NCBI GenBank assembly: GCA_945910005.1
Contig: OX246746.1
Span: 13,373,726 to 13,437,725 of the forward strand
Source: Isoperla grammatica
Taxonomy: Eukaryota > Arthropoda > Insecta > Plecoptera > Perlodidae
DNA: 64,000 nucleotides
Direction of reading: 5' to 3'
A program made the position numbers and the translations under genes. The number at the start of each line of letters is the position of its first letter. The first letter of the stretch is position 1. Below, piece by piece: positions 1 to 14,000 of this stretch. Below the pieces are notes generated by a model. That model saw nothing but the letters and a program-made list of their open reading frames with translations, did not search any database and had not been told where the DNA came from.

Positions 1-185
1 CCCCAACCCGCCACAACGAAGCACTCTTGTCGCTCATTGCGACAGATCAAAAAACATTTCCCCCGAATTAGAAACTAGTGCTACAAATACGTAGTTTCAA
101 TGAGACCGAGTGGGTACCGGCCAAACCCACGGTTGGTCCATGTGTCTGGTCAACACTATGATGTTATAACTTAATATTTATAATG

Positions 186-292
186 TAAAAAATAGACCCC
201 GCTGGTGCTGGGAATCGAACCGAGGTCTCCCACACGCGGGCCAGGAACTACGGCCGTTAGGCACCCGGGTTCGCTTCCCGTCTGGATAAATA
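186..292 (-). repeat. tRNA-like / SINE-like fragment with opposed B boxes
   Basis: On the minus strand a B-box-like GGTTCGATTCC (about 211-221) is followed by a short arm GCACC that can pair with GGTGC about 60 bases earlier, as in a tRNA acceptor stem. On the plus strand a second B-box-like GGGTTCGCTTCC lies at about 267-278, in the opposite orientation. No convincing cloverleaf with a normal anticodon arm could be drawn, so I call it tRNA-derived repeat sequence rather than a working tRNA gene. It resembles the tRNA-like unit at 40.15-40.24 kb. Confidence 0.4.
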
Positions 293-299
293 CAAAATT

Positions 300-834
300 T
301 ATAATATACAATATTTAATTGTATCCTTTTTATTTATATTCCCTTTTTATACAAGTAGCCACTTCTGTCTAGCCATAGCGTCCCAATGATTTTTGCTAGT
401 GGAGGGAGTAGAAATACATAACGTGTATGTAAAATAACACATCATTTCCTCGGTCGCAAGTCAAGGAACAGTTGATCTTGAACATTTGCTAGGGGGGGGG
501 GGGGGGGGGAGGGAGCGCACTAAATCGATGAAGGCCTATATTATTTCAATATATTTTCTCAGTACTATGGTGTCTGGGCACAAACACCAATACCAGGGTC
601 AGGGATAATGTTCCACAAGATGCTATGGTAAAATTGTTCGATCTTGATCAATAATGGCAAAACTTCTCGTATTGCGGTTGGGATTTGGGAAACAAAAATT
701 ATTTTGTAAATCGTTCACATTTCGATCAAATTATAAGAAAAGAGCCGTTTAAAAAGGAAAAGCGCATAATATATCATCACCTAGTAACCTATTAGTTCCA
801 TTAGGCCGAGACCTGCCAAAAACCTGTAATTATG
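300..834. other. unrecognised AT-rich DNA with a poly-G run
   Basis: No coding exon or known repeat was recognised. The only notable feature is a run of about 18 G residues near 492-509. The stretch borders the satellite array that starts at about 835. Confidence 0.5.
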
Positions 835-3800
835 TATTGTTTTAAAAAAAGGATTATAATTTGTTTGTATAAAAAGTAAGAAGTATCCAACAATAAGGGG
901 GCTTAATTAGATGCGTAATATATTTGTTTAAAGAAAGGTATGTAAATCATAGAATGTTCCTTCTCGTTTACGAGAAAGAGGACCAGCTCCAAAAACGCTC
1001 CGTATAGGTAACAGAAACATTATTTTTCTGTATAAAATGTATAAAGTGTACAACATTGAGGGTACATTAGTATGATACTAAATTAAATCGTCTATGAAAC
1101 CGTATGTGAAACTTAGAATCTTAACCACCCGTTTACGAGCAGAAGAGTCAGCTCCAAAAACTCACCTCAATAACGTGCTGTGTTATTATATGTAATTATT
1201 TCTTAAAAGTATGAGGTGTACAACATAAAGGGTAGTATCCTATGAAGCATATCATTTAACTTATATATAATATCTAAAAAGCGAGAAATCCTGAACCGTC
1301 GGTTTTGAGCAGGAGAGTCAGCTCCAACAACGCAAATCAATAACGTGGAGTGTTATTAAAATTCATTATTTGTTTTTTGAAAAAGTATGAAGTGCCCAAC
1401 AAATAGGGTAAGTTCATATGATACGTATTTACTAGGTTATTTTTAATATCTAGTTAGCAAGAAATTCTAATCCGACAGTGATGAGCAGGAGGCTAAACTC
1501 CAAACGCCACTGAAAAAAAAGGAATTAATATTTTTTTGTTTAAAAAGTATGAAGTGTACAACAATAAGGGTAGGGGTAATATAGATGCGCAATTTAGTTG
1601 TCTATAAAAACGTAGGTCAATTTCTGAATGTTCATTTCTCGTTTAGGAGCAGGAGGACGAGCTACAAAAACGCTTCTCAGGTACATTGATGATATATTAT
1701 TTTTTTGTATAAAAAGTATGAAGTGTACAAACAAGGGGGTGGGTAGTTGAGATACGAATTTTAGTTGTATATAATAAAATAGGTCAATCTCTGAATGTTC
1801 ACTTTTCGTTAAGGAGCAGGAGGACGAGCACCAAAAACGCTTCTCAGGCACAACCATTATATATTATTTTTTTTAATAAAAAGTATGAAGTGTACAAACA
1901 CAGGGGTGCGTAGTTTAGATGCGCATTTTAGTTGTTCATAATAAAATAGGTCAATCTATGAATGTTCACTTATCGTTAAGGAGCATGAGGACGAGCTCCA
2001 AAACTACTTCTCATGTACAACGAATACATTATTTTTCTGTATAAAAAGTATGAAGTGTACAAACATTGGGGTGGGTAGTTTAGATTTGCAATTTAGTTGT
2101 ATATTATAACGTAGGTCAATCTCTGAATGTTCACTTCTCGTTTAGGAGCAGGAGGACGAGCTCCTAAACTACTTCTGAGGTACAACGAATACTTTATTTT
2201 TCTGTATAAAAAGTATGAAGTGTACAAACATGGTGGTGGGTATTATAGATACGCAATTATGTTGTGTATAATAACGTAGGTCAATCTCTGAATGTTCACT
2301 TCTCGTTTAGGAGCAGGAGGACGAGCTCCAAAACTACTTCTCAGTTACAACGAATACATTATTTTTCTGTATAAAAAGTATGAAGTGTACAAACATAGGG
2401 GTGGGTAAAATAGTTTCGCAATTCAGTTGTGTATAAGAACGTAGGTCAATCTCTGAATGTTCACTTCTCGTTAAGGAGCAGGAGGACGAGCTCCAAAAAC
2501 GCTTTTCAGGTACATAGATGATATATTATTTTTTTGTATAAAACGTTTGAAGTTTACAAACAAGGGGGTGGTTAGTTAAGATGCGCATTTAAGTTGTCTA
2601 TAAAAACGTAGGTCAATCTCTGAATGTTCACTTCTCGTTTAGGAGCAGGAGGACGAGCTCCAAAAACGCTTCTTAGGTACAAGGAATATATATTATTTTT
2701 CTGTATTAAAAGTATGAAGTGTACAAAAATAGGGGTGGGTAGTTTAGATGCGCATTTTAGTTGTCTCTAATATCGTAGGTCAATCTCTGAATGTTCACTT
2801 CTCGTTTAGGAGCAGGAGGACGAGCTCCAAAACTACTTCTCAGGTACAACGAATACATTATTTTTCTGTATAAAAAGTATGAAGTGTACAAACATGGAGG
2901 TGGGATTGATCGATGCAAAATTTATTTGTCTATAATAACGTAGGTCAATCTTTGAATGTTCATTTTTCGTTTAGGAGCAGGAGGACGAGCTCCAAAACTA
3001 CTTCTCAGGTACAACAAATACATTATTTTTCTGTTTAAAATGTATGAAGTGTACAAACATAGGAAGGAGTAGTATAGATGCGAAATTTATTTGTCTATAG
3101 TAACAAAGGTCAATCTTTGAATGTTCACTTCTCGTTTAGGAGCAGGAGGACGAGCACCAAAAACGCTTCTCAGGTACATAGATGATATATTATTTTTTTG
3201 TATAAAAAGTATGAAGTGAACAAACAAGATGGCGGTTAGTTTAGATAGGCATTTTAGTTGTTTATAATAAAATAGGTCAATCTCTGAATGTTCACTTTTC
3301 GTTTAGGAGCAGGAGGACGAGCTCCAAAAACGCATCTCAGGCACAACGATTATATATTATTTTTTTTAATAAAAAGTATGAGTTGTACAAACACAGGGGT
3401 GAGTAGTTTAAATGCGCATTTTGGTTGTTCATAATAAAATAGGTCAATCTCTGAATGTTCACTTTTCGTTTAGGAGCAGGAGGACGAGCTCCTAAACTAC
3501 TTCTCAGGTACAACGAATACATTATTTTTCTGTATAAAAAGTATGAAGTCTACAAACATGGTGGTGGGTATTATAGATACGCAATTATGTTTTGTATAAT
3601 AACGTAGGTCAATCTCTGAATGTTTACTTCTCGTTTAGGAGCAGGAGGACGAGCTCCAAAACTACTTCTCAGTTACAACGAATACATTATTTTTCTGTAT
3701 AAAAAGTATGAAGTGTACAAACATAACGGTGGGTATTATAGATGCGCAATTCAGTTGTGTATAAGAACGTAGGTCAATCTCTGAATGTTCACTTCTCGTT

Positions 3801-6800
3801 TAGGAGCAGGAGGACGAGTTTCAAAAACGCTTTTCAGGTACATAGATGATATATTATTTTTTTGTAAAAAAAGTATGAAGTGTACAAACAAGGGGGTGGG
3901 TAGTTTAGATGCGCATTTTAGTTGTCTATAAAAACGTAGGTCAATCTCTGAATGTTCACTTCTCGTTTAGGAGCAGGAGGACGAGCTCCAAAAACGCTTC
4001 TTAGGTACAAGGAATATATATTATTTTTCTGTATTAAAAGTATGAAGTGTACAAACATAGGGCTGGGTAGTTTAGATGCGCATTTTAGTTGTCTCTAAAA
4101 ACGTAGGTCAATCTCTGAATGTTCACTTCTCGTTTAGGAGCAGGAGGACGAGCTCCAAAAACGCTTCTTAGGTACAAGGAATATATATTATTTTTCTGTA
4201 TTAAAAGTATGAAATGTACAAACAAGGGGGTGGGTAGTTTAGATGCACATTTTAGTTGTCTATAAAAAAGTGGGTCAATCACTGAATGTTTACTTCTCGT
4301 TTAGGAGCAGGAGGACGAGCTCCAAAACTACTTCTCAGTTACAACGAATACATTATTTTTCTGTATAAAAAGTATGAAGTGTACAAACATAGGGGTGGGT
4401 ATTATAGATGCGCAATTCAGTTGTGTATAAGAACGTAGTTCAATCTCTGAATGTTCACTTCTCGTTTAGGAGCAGGAGGACGAGCTCCAAAAACGCTTTT
4501 CAGGTACATAGATGATATATTATTTGTTTGTATAAAAAGTATGAAGTGTACAAACAAGGGGGTGGGTAGTTGAGATGCACATTATAGTTGTTTATAATAA
4601 AATAGGTCAATCTCTGAATGTTCACTTTTCGTTTAGGAGCAGGAGGACGAGCTCCAAAACTACTTCTCAGGTACAACGAATACATTATTTTTCTTTATAA
4701 AAAGTATGAAGTGTACAAACATGGAGGTGGGATTGGTAGATGCAAAATTTATTTGTCTATAATAACGTAGGTCAATCTTTGAATGTTCATTTTTCGTTTA
4801 GGAGCAGGAGGACGAGCTCCAAAACTACTTCTCAGGTACAACAAATACATTATTTTTCTGTTTAAAATGTATGAAGTGAACAAATATAGGGAGGAGTAGT
4901 ATAGATGCGAAATTTATTTGTCTATAGTAACAAAGGTCAATCTTTGAATGTTCACTTCTCGTTTAGGAGCAGGAGGACGAGCTCCAAAGACGCTTCTCAG
5001 GTACATAGATGATATATTATTTTTTTGTATAAAAAGTATGAAGTGTACAAACAAGATGGCGGTTAGTTTAGATAGGCATTTTAGTTGTTTATAATAAAAT
5101 AGGTCAATCTCTGAATGTTCACTTTTCGTTTAGGAGCAGGAGGACGAGCTCCAAAAACGCATCTCAGGCACAACGATTATATATTATTTTTTTTAATAAA
5201 AGTATGAGTTGTACAAACACAGGGGTGAGTAGTTTAAATGCGCATTTTGGTTGTTCATAATAAAATAGGTCAATCTCTGAATGTTCACTTTTCGTTGAGG
5301 AGCAGGAGGACGAGCTCCTAAACTACTTCTCAGGTACAACGAATTCATTATTTTTCTGTATAAAAAGTATGAAGTGTACAAACATAAGGGTGGGTATTAT
5401 AGATGTGCAATTCAGTTGTGTATAAGAACGTAGGTCAATCTCTGAATGTTCACTTCTCGTTTAGGAGCAGGAGGACGAGTTTCAAAAACGCTTTTCAGGT
5501 ACATAGATGATATATTATTTTTTTGTAAAAAAAGTATGAAGTGTACAAACAAGGGGGTGGGTAGTTTAGATGCGCATTTTAGTTGTCTATAAAAACGTAG
5601 GTCAATCTCTGAATGTTCACTTCTCGTTTAGGAGCAGGAGGACGAGCTCCAAAAACGCTTCTTAGGTACAAGGAATATATATTATTTTTCTGTATTAAAA
5701 GTATGAAGTGTACAAACATAGGGCTGGGTAGTTTAGATGCGCATTTTAGTTGTCTTTAAAAACGTAGGTCAATCTCTGAATGTTCACTTCTCGTTTAGGA
5801 GCAGGAGGACGAGCTCCAAAAACGCTTCTTAGGTACAAGGAATATATATTATTTTTCTGTATTAAAAGTATGAAATGTACAAACAAGGGGGTGGGTAGTT
5901 TAGATGCGCATTTTAGTTGTCTATAAAAAAGTGGGTCAATCACTGAATGTTCACTTCTCGTTTAGGAGCAGGAGGACGAGCTCCAAAAACGCTTTTTAGG
6001 TACAAGGAATATATATTATTTTTTTGTATAAAAAGTATGAAGTGTACAAACATGGGGGTGGGTATTATAGATGCGCAATTCAGTTGTGTATAAGAACGTA
6101 GTTCAATCTCTGAATGTTCACTTCTCGTTTAGGAGCAGGAGGACGAGCTCCAAAAACGCTTTTCAGGTACATAGATGATATATTATTTTTTTGTATAAAA
6201 AGTATGAAGTGTACAATCAAATGGGTGGATAGTTTAGATGCGCATTTTAGTTGTCTATAAAAACGTAGGTCAATCTCTGAATGTTCACTTCTCGTTTAGG
6301 AGCAGGAGGACGAGCTCCAAAAACCCTTTAGGTACAACGATTATATATTATTTTTTTAAATAAAAAGTATGAAGTGTACAAACAAGGGGGTGGATAGTTT
6401 AGATGCGCATTTTAGTTGTGTATAATATCGTAGGTCAATATCTGAATGTTCACTTCTCGTTTGGGAGCAGGATGACGAGCTCCAAAACTACTTCTCAGGT
6501 ACAACGAATACATTATTTTTCTGTATTAAAAGTATGAAGTGTGCGTCATGGAGGGTATGTTTGTATGATGTGGAATAATTGTTTTATTATTTTTGAACTG
6601 AAAACTTGCAATGTTCGCGTCTCCAATCATATTTAGGTATGAAATTACTGGAATTTGGTTTATTTTTTTTTTTTTGTAAAAAATGTATGAAGTGTACAAA
6701 CATGGGGGTGGCTAATTTAGTTGCGCAATTTAGTTATCTATAATAATAAATGTACATCTAAGAATGTTCACTTCTCGTTTACGCGCTGGAGGACGAGCTC

Positions 6801-7020
6801 CAAACGCTTCTCAGGTACAACGATTATACATTATTTTTTTGTATAAAAAGTATGAAGTGTACAAACATGGGGGTGGGTAATTTAGATGCGCATTTTAGTT
6901 GTCTCTAATAACGTAGGTCAATCTTTGAATGTTCACTTCTCTTTTAGGAGCAGGAGGACGAGCTCCAAAACTATTTTTCAGGTACAACGATTACATTATT
7001 TTTCTGTATGAGAAGTATGA
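835..7020. repeat. Satellite array, about 166-bp monomer, about 37 copies
   Basis: Head-to-tail copies of a unit of about 166 bp fill 6.2 kb. Recurring words in each unit are GGTCAATCTCTGAATG, a conserved box GGAGCAGGAGGACGAGCTCC, and TATAAAAAGTATGAAGTG. Successive copies of the first word sit 165-166 bp apart (for example 2281 and 2446). Within the conserved box, GGAGC and GCTCC are inverted and could form a five-pair stem. Monomers at the left end (about 835-1500) and right end (about 6540-7020) are more diverged than the core, as expected of an array homogenised from its middle. One monomer near 6540-6700 is disrupted by unrelated sequence. The unit length is close to nucleosome spacing, as in many animal satellites. 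Short open frames on both strands are by-products of the repeat and are not genes. Confidence 0.95.
2893..5943. repeat. Higher-order repeat within the satellite
   Basis: Diagnostic monomer variants recur at long distance. The CATGGAGGTGGGATTG variant occurs at 2893 and 4720, and the CAAGATGGCGGTTAG variant at 3225 and 5052, both 1,827 bp apart. The ACATAA-GGTGGG variant at 3721 recurs at 5382, 1,661 bp away. The 166-bp difference equals one monomer, so the second block has lost one monomer relative to the first. This indicates duplication of a 10-11-monomer block followed by a one-unit deletion. Confidence 0.75.
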
Positions 7021-7029
7021 ATTTGTATT

Positions 7030-9510
7030 GGTTGCCTCAAAATTAAAGGTTATGTGGAAATTGTTTTTGGGGGGTAATGTTATAATGCATCATTTTGTGG
7101 CTAGTTTCGTATGATCGTTCATACATAATTTGTTAAGGGTTACGTTTGGTAAGTACTGGTAGTTGAGGAGACTCATGATAGGTGGCAGCACAACTGCTGT
7201 TCGTTTGGTTTTGGGAGCTGGAAATACTTGGAGCTAAAAGCACGCACGCGTTATTACAGGCGTATGCCTATTGCCTAAGCCGAGCCACTGCCTTCTTGAA
7301 AAATGTCTTTGTAAGAACTTTTTTAGCTGGCGGTGTACATCCCAGCGGCAAAGTTTGACCGGTTCAAAATCTTTGGTTCAACCTTCGAACAAGTAGTTGC
7401 TGTTGGCAGAGGCAAGGATACTTAAAATTTAGAGTGAACCAAACTAACAGCAGCTGTCTTCCATTGGATGTCATATCGCGAAAAAAAAGTAGCCCAGAGG
7501 GCATTTCTTGTCCAGAATATTTAAAATATAAAACAAAATAATACAGTGTACCAAGCAAGACCAAGTGTCAATCATTAATCCCATTTTCCATTAAATAAAT
7601 TATGATGTTTGGGGTTTAACGTCTCATATTTTTACAACGGTGCTAATCGAGACGATGTGTGGGTGATAATGAAGATTAAAAAACGCCACATGACATCCAT
7701 GCCAGGACACCGGGCCTAGGGGCAGAAATCCGGGACAATCCTGTTTTGCCAGCATGGTCACCCTATAACAGAGTAATAATTGGACTGTTGTCATAGTGAT
7801 AGTAAAGGTAGAAGGTCCATATTACTTGGCTACATACAACAATGCAATACAATACAGTATCCACTAATTAATGTCCTCAGTGGCGCAGATTTCTAAGTGC
7901 CTCTTGCTCCTGTCTTACCCACCCGTGTTCTCTTCCTTCTAAAACCTACTCTTTCTGAAATCCAGTCATCTATTTTCCTTTCCTTATAGTTATGGATCAT
8001 TGTTCAAAAACTTGAATATTCCTACACATCCATGTTGGTATAACGCCACTCTCATATATTTTTTAAAAATTGAATTGGGCATTTGAAGTCTCCTTCCCGT
8101 CCCTACCTCTCGAGTTCTTATAATATATTTTGTCTAAACTGACCATTTTCCTTCTTTCTTTGAACAATACCCACCATAGCTCTTTAATACAATATCTTGT
8201 GATGTTATCATAGATCATACTCTCCACTTATTGTCTTCCTATTTCCAAGACTAACCCTTTCGCATTACCTTCCTTGCAGTCTTTCTCATAACCCCTTTCT
8301 GACCTTCCTCGAAGAATCCCACCCCGGTAATAGCTAAGATCGACCAATCCTCTTGATTAAAGTGTCTTCATTACAAAATTGAATGATCTCAACCCCTTTT
8401 TGATTTGGTAGGCCTACTGCTTGGGTGGCAAAATAATATTTTGCAGTATCGAATAACAAGTGGTCTTTGGGGTAGAGGTGTCAAGTGAACAAATATTAGT
8501 GTAACAAGTGAAAAAGAACATAAGCTATCTTTAATAACTCGCATTTAACTAAGTCTTATCAGTTTTAGGGGTAAGTTACTAGGGATTATTTCAGGGGGGG
8601 TTATTTTTTGTTCCTCCTGGAAAGTTCTGATGTTGACTCATACGCCCGTATGATATGAGTCGACCCACGATATAATACAATGCATGTCAATACCACTTAA
8701 AATGGTGAAGAAGTAAAATGTACAATATATTATATCAACATACGCACAGAATCCGTTATAGGCTTATGTGCTGTTTTATGAACAACTATAACAAAAAATA
8801 CAAAACTTTCAAAACCATTCTCAAGACTACTATAAAAACAGGCTTCAACAATGAATAATTAGTAGATCACACGAAAACCACGCAGGGTTGCAGGTTTCAC
8901 ACGTTCTTTTCAAAAGTTCGCCACTACGGGTGCGACATGTATCAATGCTCTGTGACTGTACCATCAGCAGAATTTATTTTACTGGGAAATCTGTATGAGA
9001 CGTACCGTATGTAGCAGAGAAAATGGAACTGAACTGTAATAAAAATTACAAAAATAATAATGGTATGACTTTCACAGCTCAAGGTTATAGTTTCAAGTTA
9101 AAAATGTGCATGAGCACGATGGAAAACTGAAAACCGTTACCACACAGCCTTAACGGTTTACATTTGTATATCTAACATTGAATAGGCCTACCTAATCCGA
9201 ATTTAGGAATCATGCAGAGCTAGATATTACTTATTAACATCTACAGATACTCTCAAAAAAGGATGCAACATATTTTATTGTGTGGATAAAATAAGAAAAA
9301 TTCGATATCTCAAATTTGATTCAAATTCAATATCTTTTCAATCCTTGTTTTGAGAATATCTGAACTCTTGATAATATTTAGCCTTGCATCAGTCCAGCAT
9401 GCTGTTTTGAATGTCATTTTAAAGATACGAACCAAAAACCTCTCTTACCGCCCGCATGTCGATGGCCATGTAGGCCTAGTGTTAATGTATTTACGCACCT
9501 CGATGGCCAC
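7030..9510. other. No gene seen; AT-rich unique-looking DNA
   Basis: No open frame with family resemblance and no clear splice-linked exons were seen. A short imperfect palindrome with GACTCATA and TATGAGTC lies near 8635-8665. Otherwise nothing is supported. Confidence 0.5.
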
Positions 9511-9520
9511 ACACGCCAAG

Positions 9521-9609
9521 TGATGATTGCAGCCTACTAGACCAACACTACATTCTGCATGCGGGCGGCATGCAGAATGTAGTGTTGGTCGAGTAGGCTG
9601 CAATCATCA
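9521..9609. repeat. Near-perfect hairpin, 42-bp arms
   Basis: Arms 9521-9562 and 9568-9609 are reverse complements with one mismatch (CTAGACC against GGTCGAG) around a 5-base spacer. No flanking target duplication was identified. It may be a small foldback element or the fused ends of a MITE. Confidence 0.85.
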
Positions 9610-10178
9610 GTGTCGACATTCATTTATTGTTGTTCTGTGGGGTCTTTTCAAGTTCTGGTCACAATGGTGAAAAGTTGTTTCGATGATGGGCATAGTAAGA
9701 GCATAATAGTGAACATCGTATTTCACTAGAGCATGATTTCTTTCTTTTCATAAACATTGACTAAACATTCAAATAATAAATAATACATTTGACAAACATT
9801 CAATAAGCATTCACTTCACAAAATAAAACAAGAACTATGTTACGTCTAAAAAAACACATATCTGCTCTATGCACTTGAAAGACAACGATTTTGAACTGTC
9901 CTTTTGGCTTAAAGTTGAACTATTAGGCTCAAAATTAAAACAACATGTAAACCATTGTCACAACGTAGAGAATCTACATATCTACAGTGAAAAAGAAAAA
10001 TATACTCGAGATACAATTGAAGGGTACAAACATAGGCCTAATGACAACAGTAGCATATTTCTAGATGTAACACATTGTTTAGAGGTAACTCATTGTTCCT
10101 CAGAAATCGGAATGTGAAATGGTAAAAAAAAAAACCAAAGTGCTATTAGTAATATCCACTCATTCTAAAAATGAAACA

Positions 10179-10570
10179 TTGAAATACCTCAAGGTCTACT
10201 TGATCTCCCCCTAGCGGAGGCTCGTCGAACTCCCAAATGAGGTCGTCGTAAGGGAACCAAAATCCCCATTTTGGATCCCACTAAAAAAACTGTTATAATA
10301 ATTAAATATCCGTTGTAGATCCTGTAACACAATACTTCAAACACCTAAAAGAGAAATGTTGATAGAATATAATCATTGAAGATTATAAAATGATGATTTT
10401 TCCTTTTTAGGAGGTAATTCTATTTGACATATCACTTCATTTGTTTTCTTTCACATTTCTCCCATTTGAATAACATGTGATTTTTAACATTGTGGAACGG
10501 ACTGCGACAACCTAACTTGGGAGTTCGACGAGCCTCCGCTAGGCGGAGATAAAGTAGACCTTGAAATACC
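10179..10570. mobile_element. MITE with 43-bp terminal inverted repeats
   Basis: Inverted repeats lie at 10193-10235 and 10518-10560, starting GGTCTAC and containing TAGCGGAGGCTCGTCGAACT, with only a few differences. A 10-bp direct repeat TTGAAATACC flanks the unit (10179-10188 and 10561-10570) and is the candidate target duplication, with a few bases between it and the left repeat. The interior is AT-rich with no transposase frame. It is therefore a non-autonomous DNA transposon of unassigned superfamily. Confidence 0.8.
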
Positions 10571-10904
10571 CTAGTGACCAATCATATTACTATAGGCGAT
10601 GGAGGGGACAGTCGCAGCCACATCCATGTTGGGGATGGAGAAAAAACTAAGAAAAATGAAACAAACTTTCCAAACCAATTCTTTGTGTTTTGGCAATATT
10701 TAGAGCAACTTTTTAGCTTTGTGTGTTGCGGTAAACTGGCAATTGTAGCAACGCATCGAATCCACAGTGCATTTTAATTGTAACCGGTACATCAACCTGT
10801 CCGGACGACATAAGCGATATCAAGTGGATGTTAAAGCCAAACGAACGACAAATCCATACGGGTACTGTGGTCATTGCTGCGGCTATAAATACTTACGGTA
10901 TACA

Positions 10905-11040
10905 CGTTCGAAACAACCCTAGAAATGCTTTCGTCATCAACGAGCGATTCCTGGCCGACCAGCGAACCCCAATTTTCTGATTGGCCAAAAGTCGCTCCTC
11001 TACGAAAAAAACATTTGTAAGGTTGTCTTGGGGCAAGTAA
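10905..11040. mobile_element. Diverged member of the TTTCGTC MITE family
   Basis: The ends resemble the better copies at 35.3, 43.4 and 45.1 kb: ATGCTTTCGTC near 10925 at the left, and a right end with TGTAAGGTTGTCTTGGG (about 11016-11032). The middle shares the words GACCAGCGAAC and GATTGGCC. The copy is worn, so its limits are approximate. Confidence 0.5.
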
Positions 11041-11044
11041 ATAA

Positions 11045-14000
11045 GTTATTCAGCATTTCAGCAGTTTGCTCAAGCACAGGGACTGAATATCATGAGTCAA
11101 AACAGTGTTTATATACGATTTTAAAAAATAAAACAGGTACAGTGCTTGGCAAAAACAAAGTTTAAGAGTTTGAATGAATAAAAAATGTATCTGAGGATAT
11201 CTGGGTACATGGCAATGGGCATTCCAACTCATCCAATTGTTGTGCCAAGTTCATTACGTACAAAATAATGGATATAACATCAGTTCATTTTCCAAAGTTT
11301 GTGTTCGTGTGATCACAATGTACTCTTTCTCAGAGTAGCGCACTTTAAAGCGATACAGCTTACGGCTTCGCGCCCAGACATTAACGGTGAATGTGAAAAC
11401 CCAGGCCGGCCTCGCTATCCTGCCGCAATGTGATATCATACCTAGTAGTAGCTTGGCCAAGTGAAAATGCGAATAACACGTAAACCCTCAATCGATTTCT
11501 AAAATTTGTTTTAGTATGGCTGTAGAACTGTGCAATGGATATAATATTTTGGGTGACTTCAAAACAAAACTAGGCATTTTATACTTCATTTCAAGTAGAG
11601 GTATGTCATTTGGTATGATATAAAAAAAAATAGTACCTTCCAAATGTAATTGCTGATTAGAATGGTGAAAATTATCTTTGTTTTAGGAATGAACTACATA
11701 CCAGATTATATAGGCCTATATATTAAATATAAAAAACAAATCTCCTTCCAAATGGGAAAAGACAAGACGTTAAACCCATCTTAGGTTTTTTAATTTAACC
11801 ACATATGATGTTTTACTACTTTCACATTACTAATTGATCTTTATTAACCACCTGCATGACTTCCACTTGTCAAGACTAGTCATTACAGCAGGGTTAAGGC
11901 TCAAGGATCAAGGTATTATTTAGTAATTACTGTGTTTTATGAATATAACTGCAAGAGAAAATTGTATAGGGTTGAGAGAAAATGCATTTCCAAGTTTTAT
12001 AAGAACACATAATCATTATTATTTCTCTAATCACAACACATACTTATAACATATTGTTTAACAAGCACTAGAGAATACAAGTACTTAGGACCAAAATATG
12101 AATCATAATCGATATCTGAAGTTCGGAAAAAGACAAGTTTGTACAGATTGACCGATGATTGAGATATAAATAACAACTGAAGAATACAGAGGTATTGTAT
12201 ACTTTGCAACTCCACCAGCACTGTAGCTTATTTTCTACCCATATGATGCAGTAAGGTAGATATCAGCATCTAACCTATCCTACAGACAAGCTGTTTGCAT
12301 CAATCAGCTTATCTTTTCACACATCTGGTATCATAGCTCTTTACAAGTGATATGGATACATAAGTAACTTGAAAAACAGTAACATACTTTTCAAAATATG
12401 TTCTTAAAATCATCTTTTTGTGGTTACACTGGGAACTAGTGCACTTACCCACCCTGGGCCCAACCTTTCAACAGAACAGTATTGTGGGCGGACATGGTCT
12501 CATGTAAGGCAAACATTGAATCAAGTGATACCAGAGAAATGATACTCGAGCATAAAGTTGGCCACAGCTGATGTATTGAAACCACTTGAATGGACTCTGC
12601 ACAAGCATCTCCCATAAAAAGAAATAAACTGCTAGTTTTGGCAACAGGCATACTATAAACTTGACACTAGTTCCCATGTTTGTATAGCAATCCTGTAATA
12701 CAAAATGCAATACATACTACTAAACATTATCAGACTAAATATAAATGTTATAAGCCAGAAGAAGCAGCTACATTTGAATTCTGCTTTTCTTATTTTATGA
12801 AACCCACATGAGATGCGTTCGGAACGTCCAGGGAGGAACAAAAGCGAGGGACATAAATTATTACTAAATGCCTCTGCTTAATAAATAACAAAACTCCCTC
12901 AAAATCTATTTCTAGCTTTAAATTACAAATTCACATGTCCTTAGAAACTAAGTTTAATATTAACGAAAATATTTTATTGCACATGAAAGCAAACACGACA
13001 GCAGCTATTTACTGGAAAAGTAAACAACGTAATTTTATTCAGGTTAAGCTGAATAGCAATTTCATATATCATACCTACAGTTGATATGAAAAACTGTAAT
13101 GTTTATATAACAACTAATATTTTAATTGTTGGGGTTTCAAACCCACACTGACTAGTAGGTATCAGGCAAAATACCTTCACTTGTAGGAAGTAACCATATA
13201 TTGTTACTAGTTTCACTTACCACTAACGACAATTGGCACAGCAACCGGTAGGTTTTCGAACGCATCTGTGATGGTTTTCTAACAAGTACATAATAACAAA
13301 ATAACAATGTTAGTAGGCTGTGTGCAGAAACCAATTTGATTAGATATGGAAGGATTCGTCAACATACAGTTGGAGAGTAGGCCTACTTCAAAATAACACT
13401 TAGTTCTAAATGTAAACCTATTGATTAAGGGGCTTTCATTCTCTGAAAGTACAATTCAAATTGATCCACGATTCTCACAATGTTGACCCAAACAAATCTT
13501 CCTTTCATCACACACATACTCCAGTGCATGCATGTTCCTGTAACATTCCACATGGCTAAGGCAGAATCTTGTTCGACAGTTGGGTACAACTCGAAGATAC
13601 TGCTCACGAAATTGTGGAAGACGTAACTTTAAAAAGTACTGTCTACATTAGTAACCATTTTCTAAAAACCTCTCATGGTTAATATATAGAGCCAGGACAT
13701 TGGACACATTGCTGATATTTATTAGGAAATGTTAAGTATGCACACACCATTTAAAATATAGAAGAGCACCTCATAATGCAAGAACTATTTTAAAAATTGC
13801 CATCCATCTAGGAATAAATTAGACAAGCCATCCAACAGATACCCTAACAAAATGGCTTACTGCCAATGTGGTTATACTGTATTGCACAATTGTATAATAC
13901 ACAAATGCAATTACAACTACAGTATTTGGTTTGCTGAACACCATTCAAATTTTAAAACGAGTAAATAATGGCAAGTTAACAGATGATCAAGGCTTATTCA

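Noticed and set aside
1594..7114. Short open frames in the 0.8-7 kb array (repeated GARPPAPKR-type peptides)
   Set aside because: They follow the satellite monomer, end at random points and have no gene signals.
11254..11460. Minus-strand 68-codon frame as a small gene
   Set aside because: No family resemblance, no splice partners and average composition.
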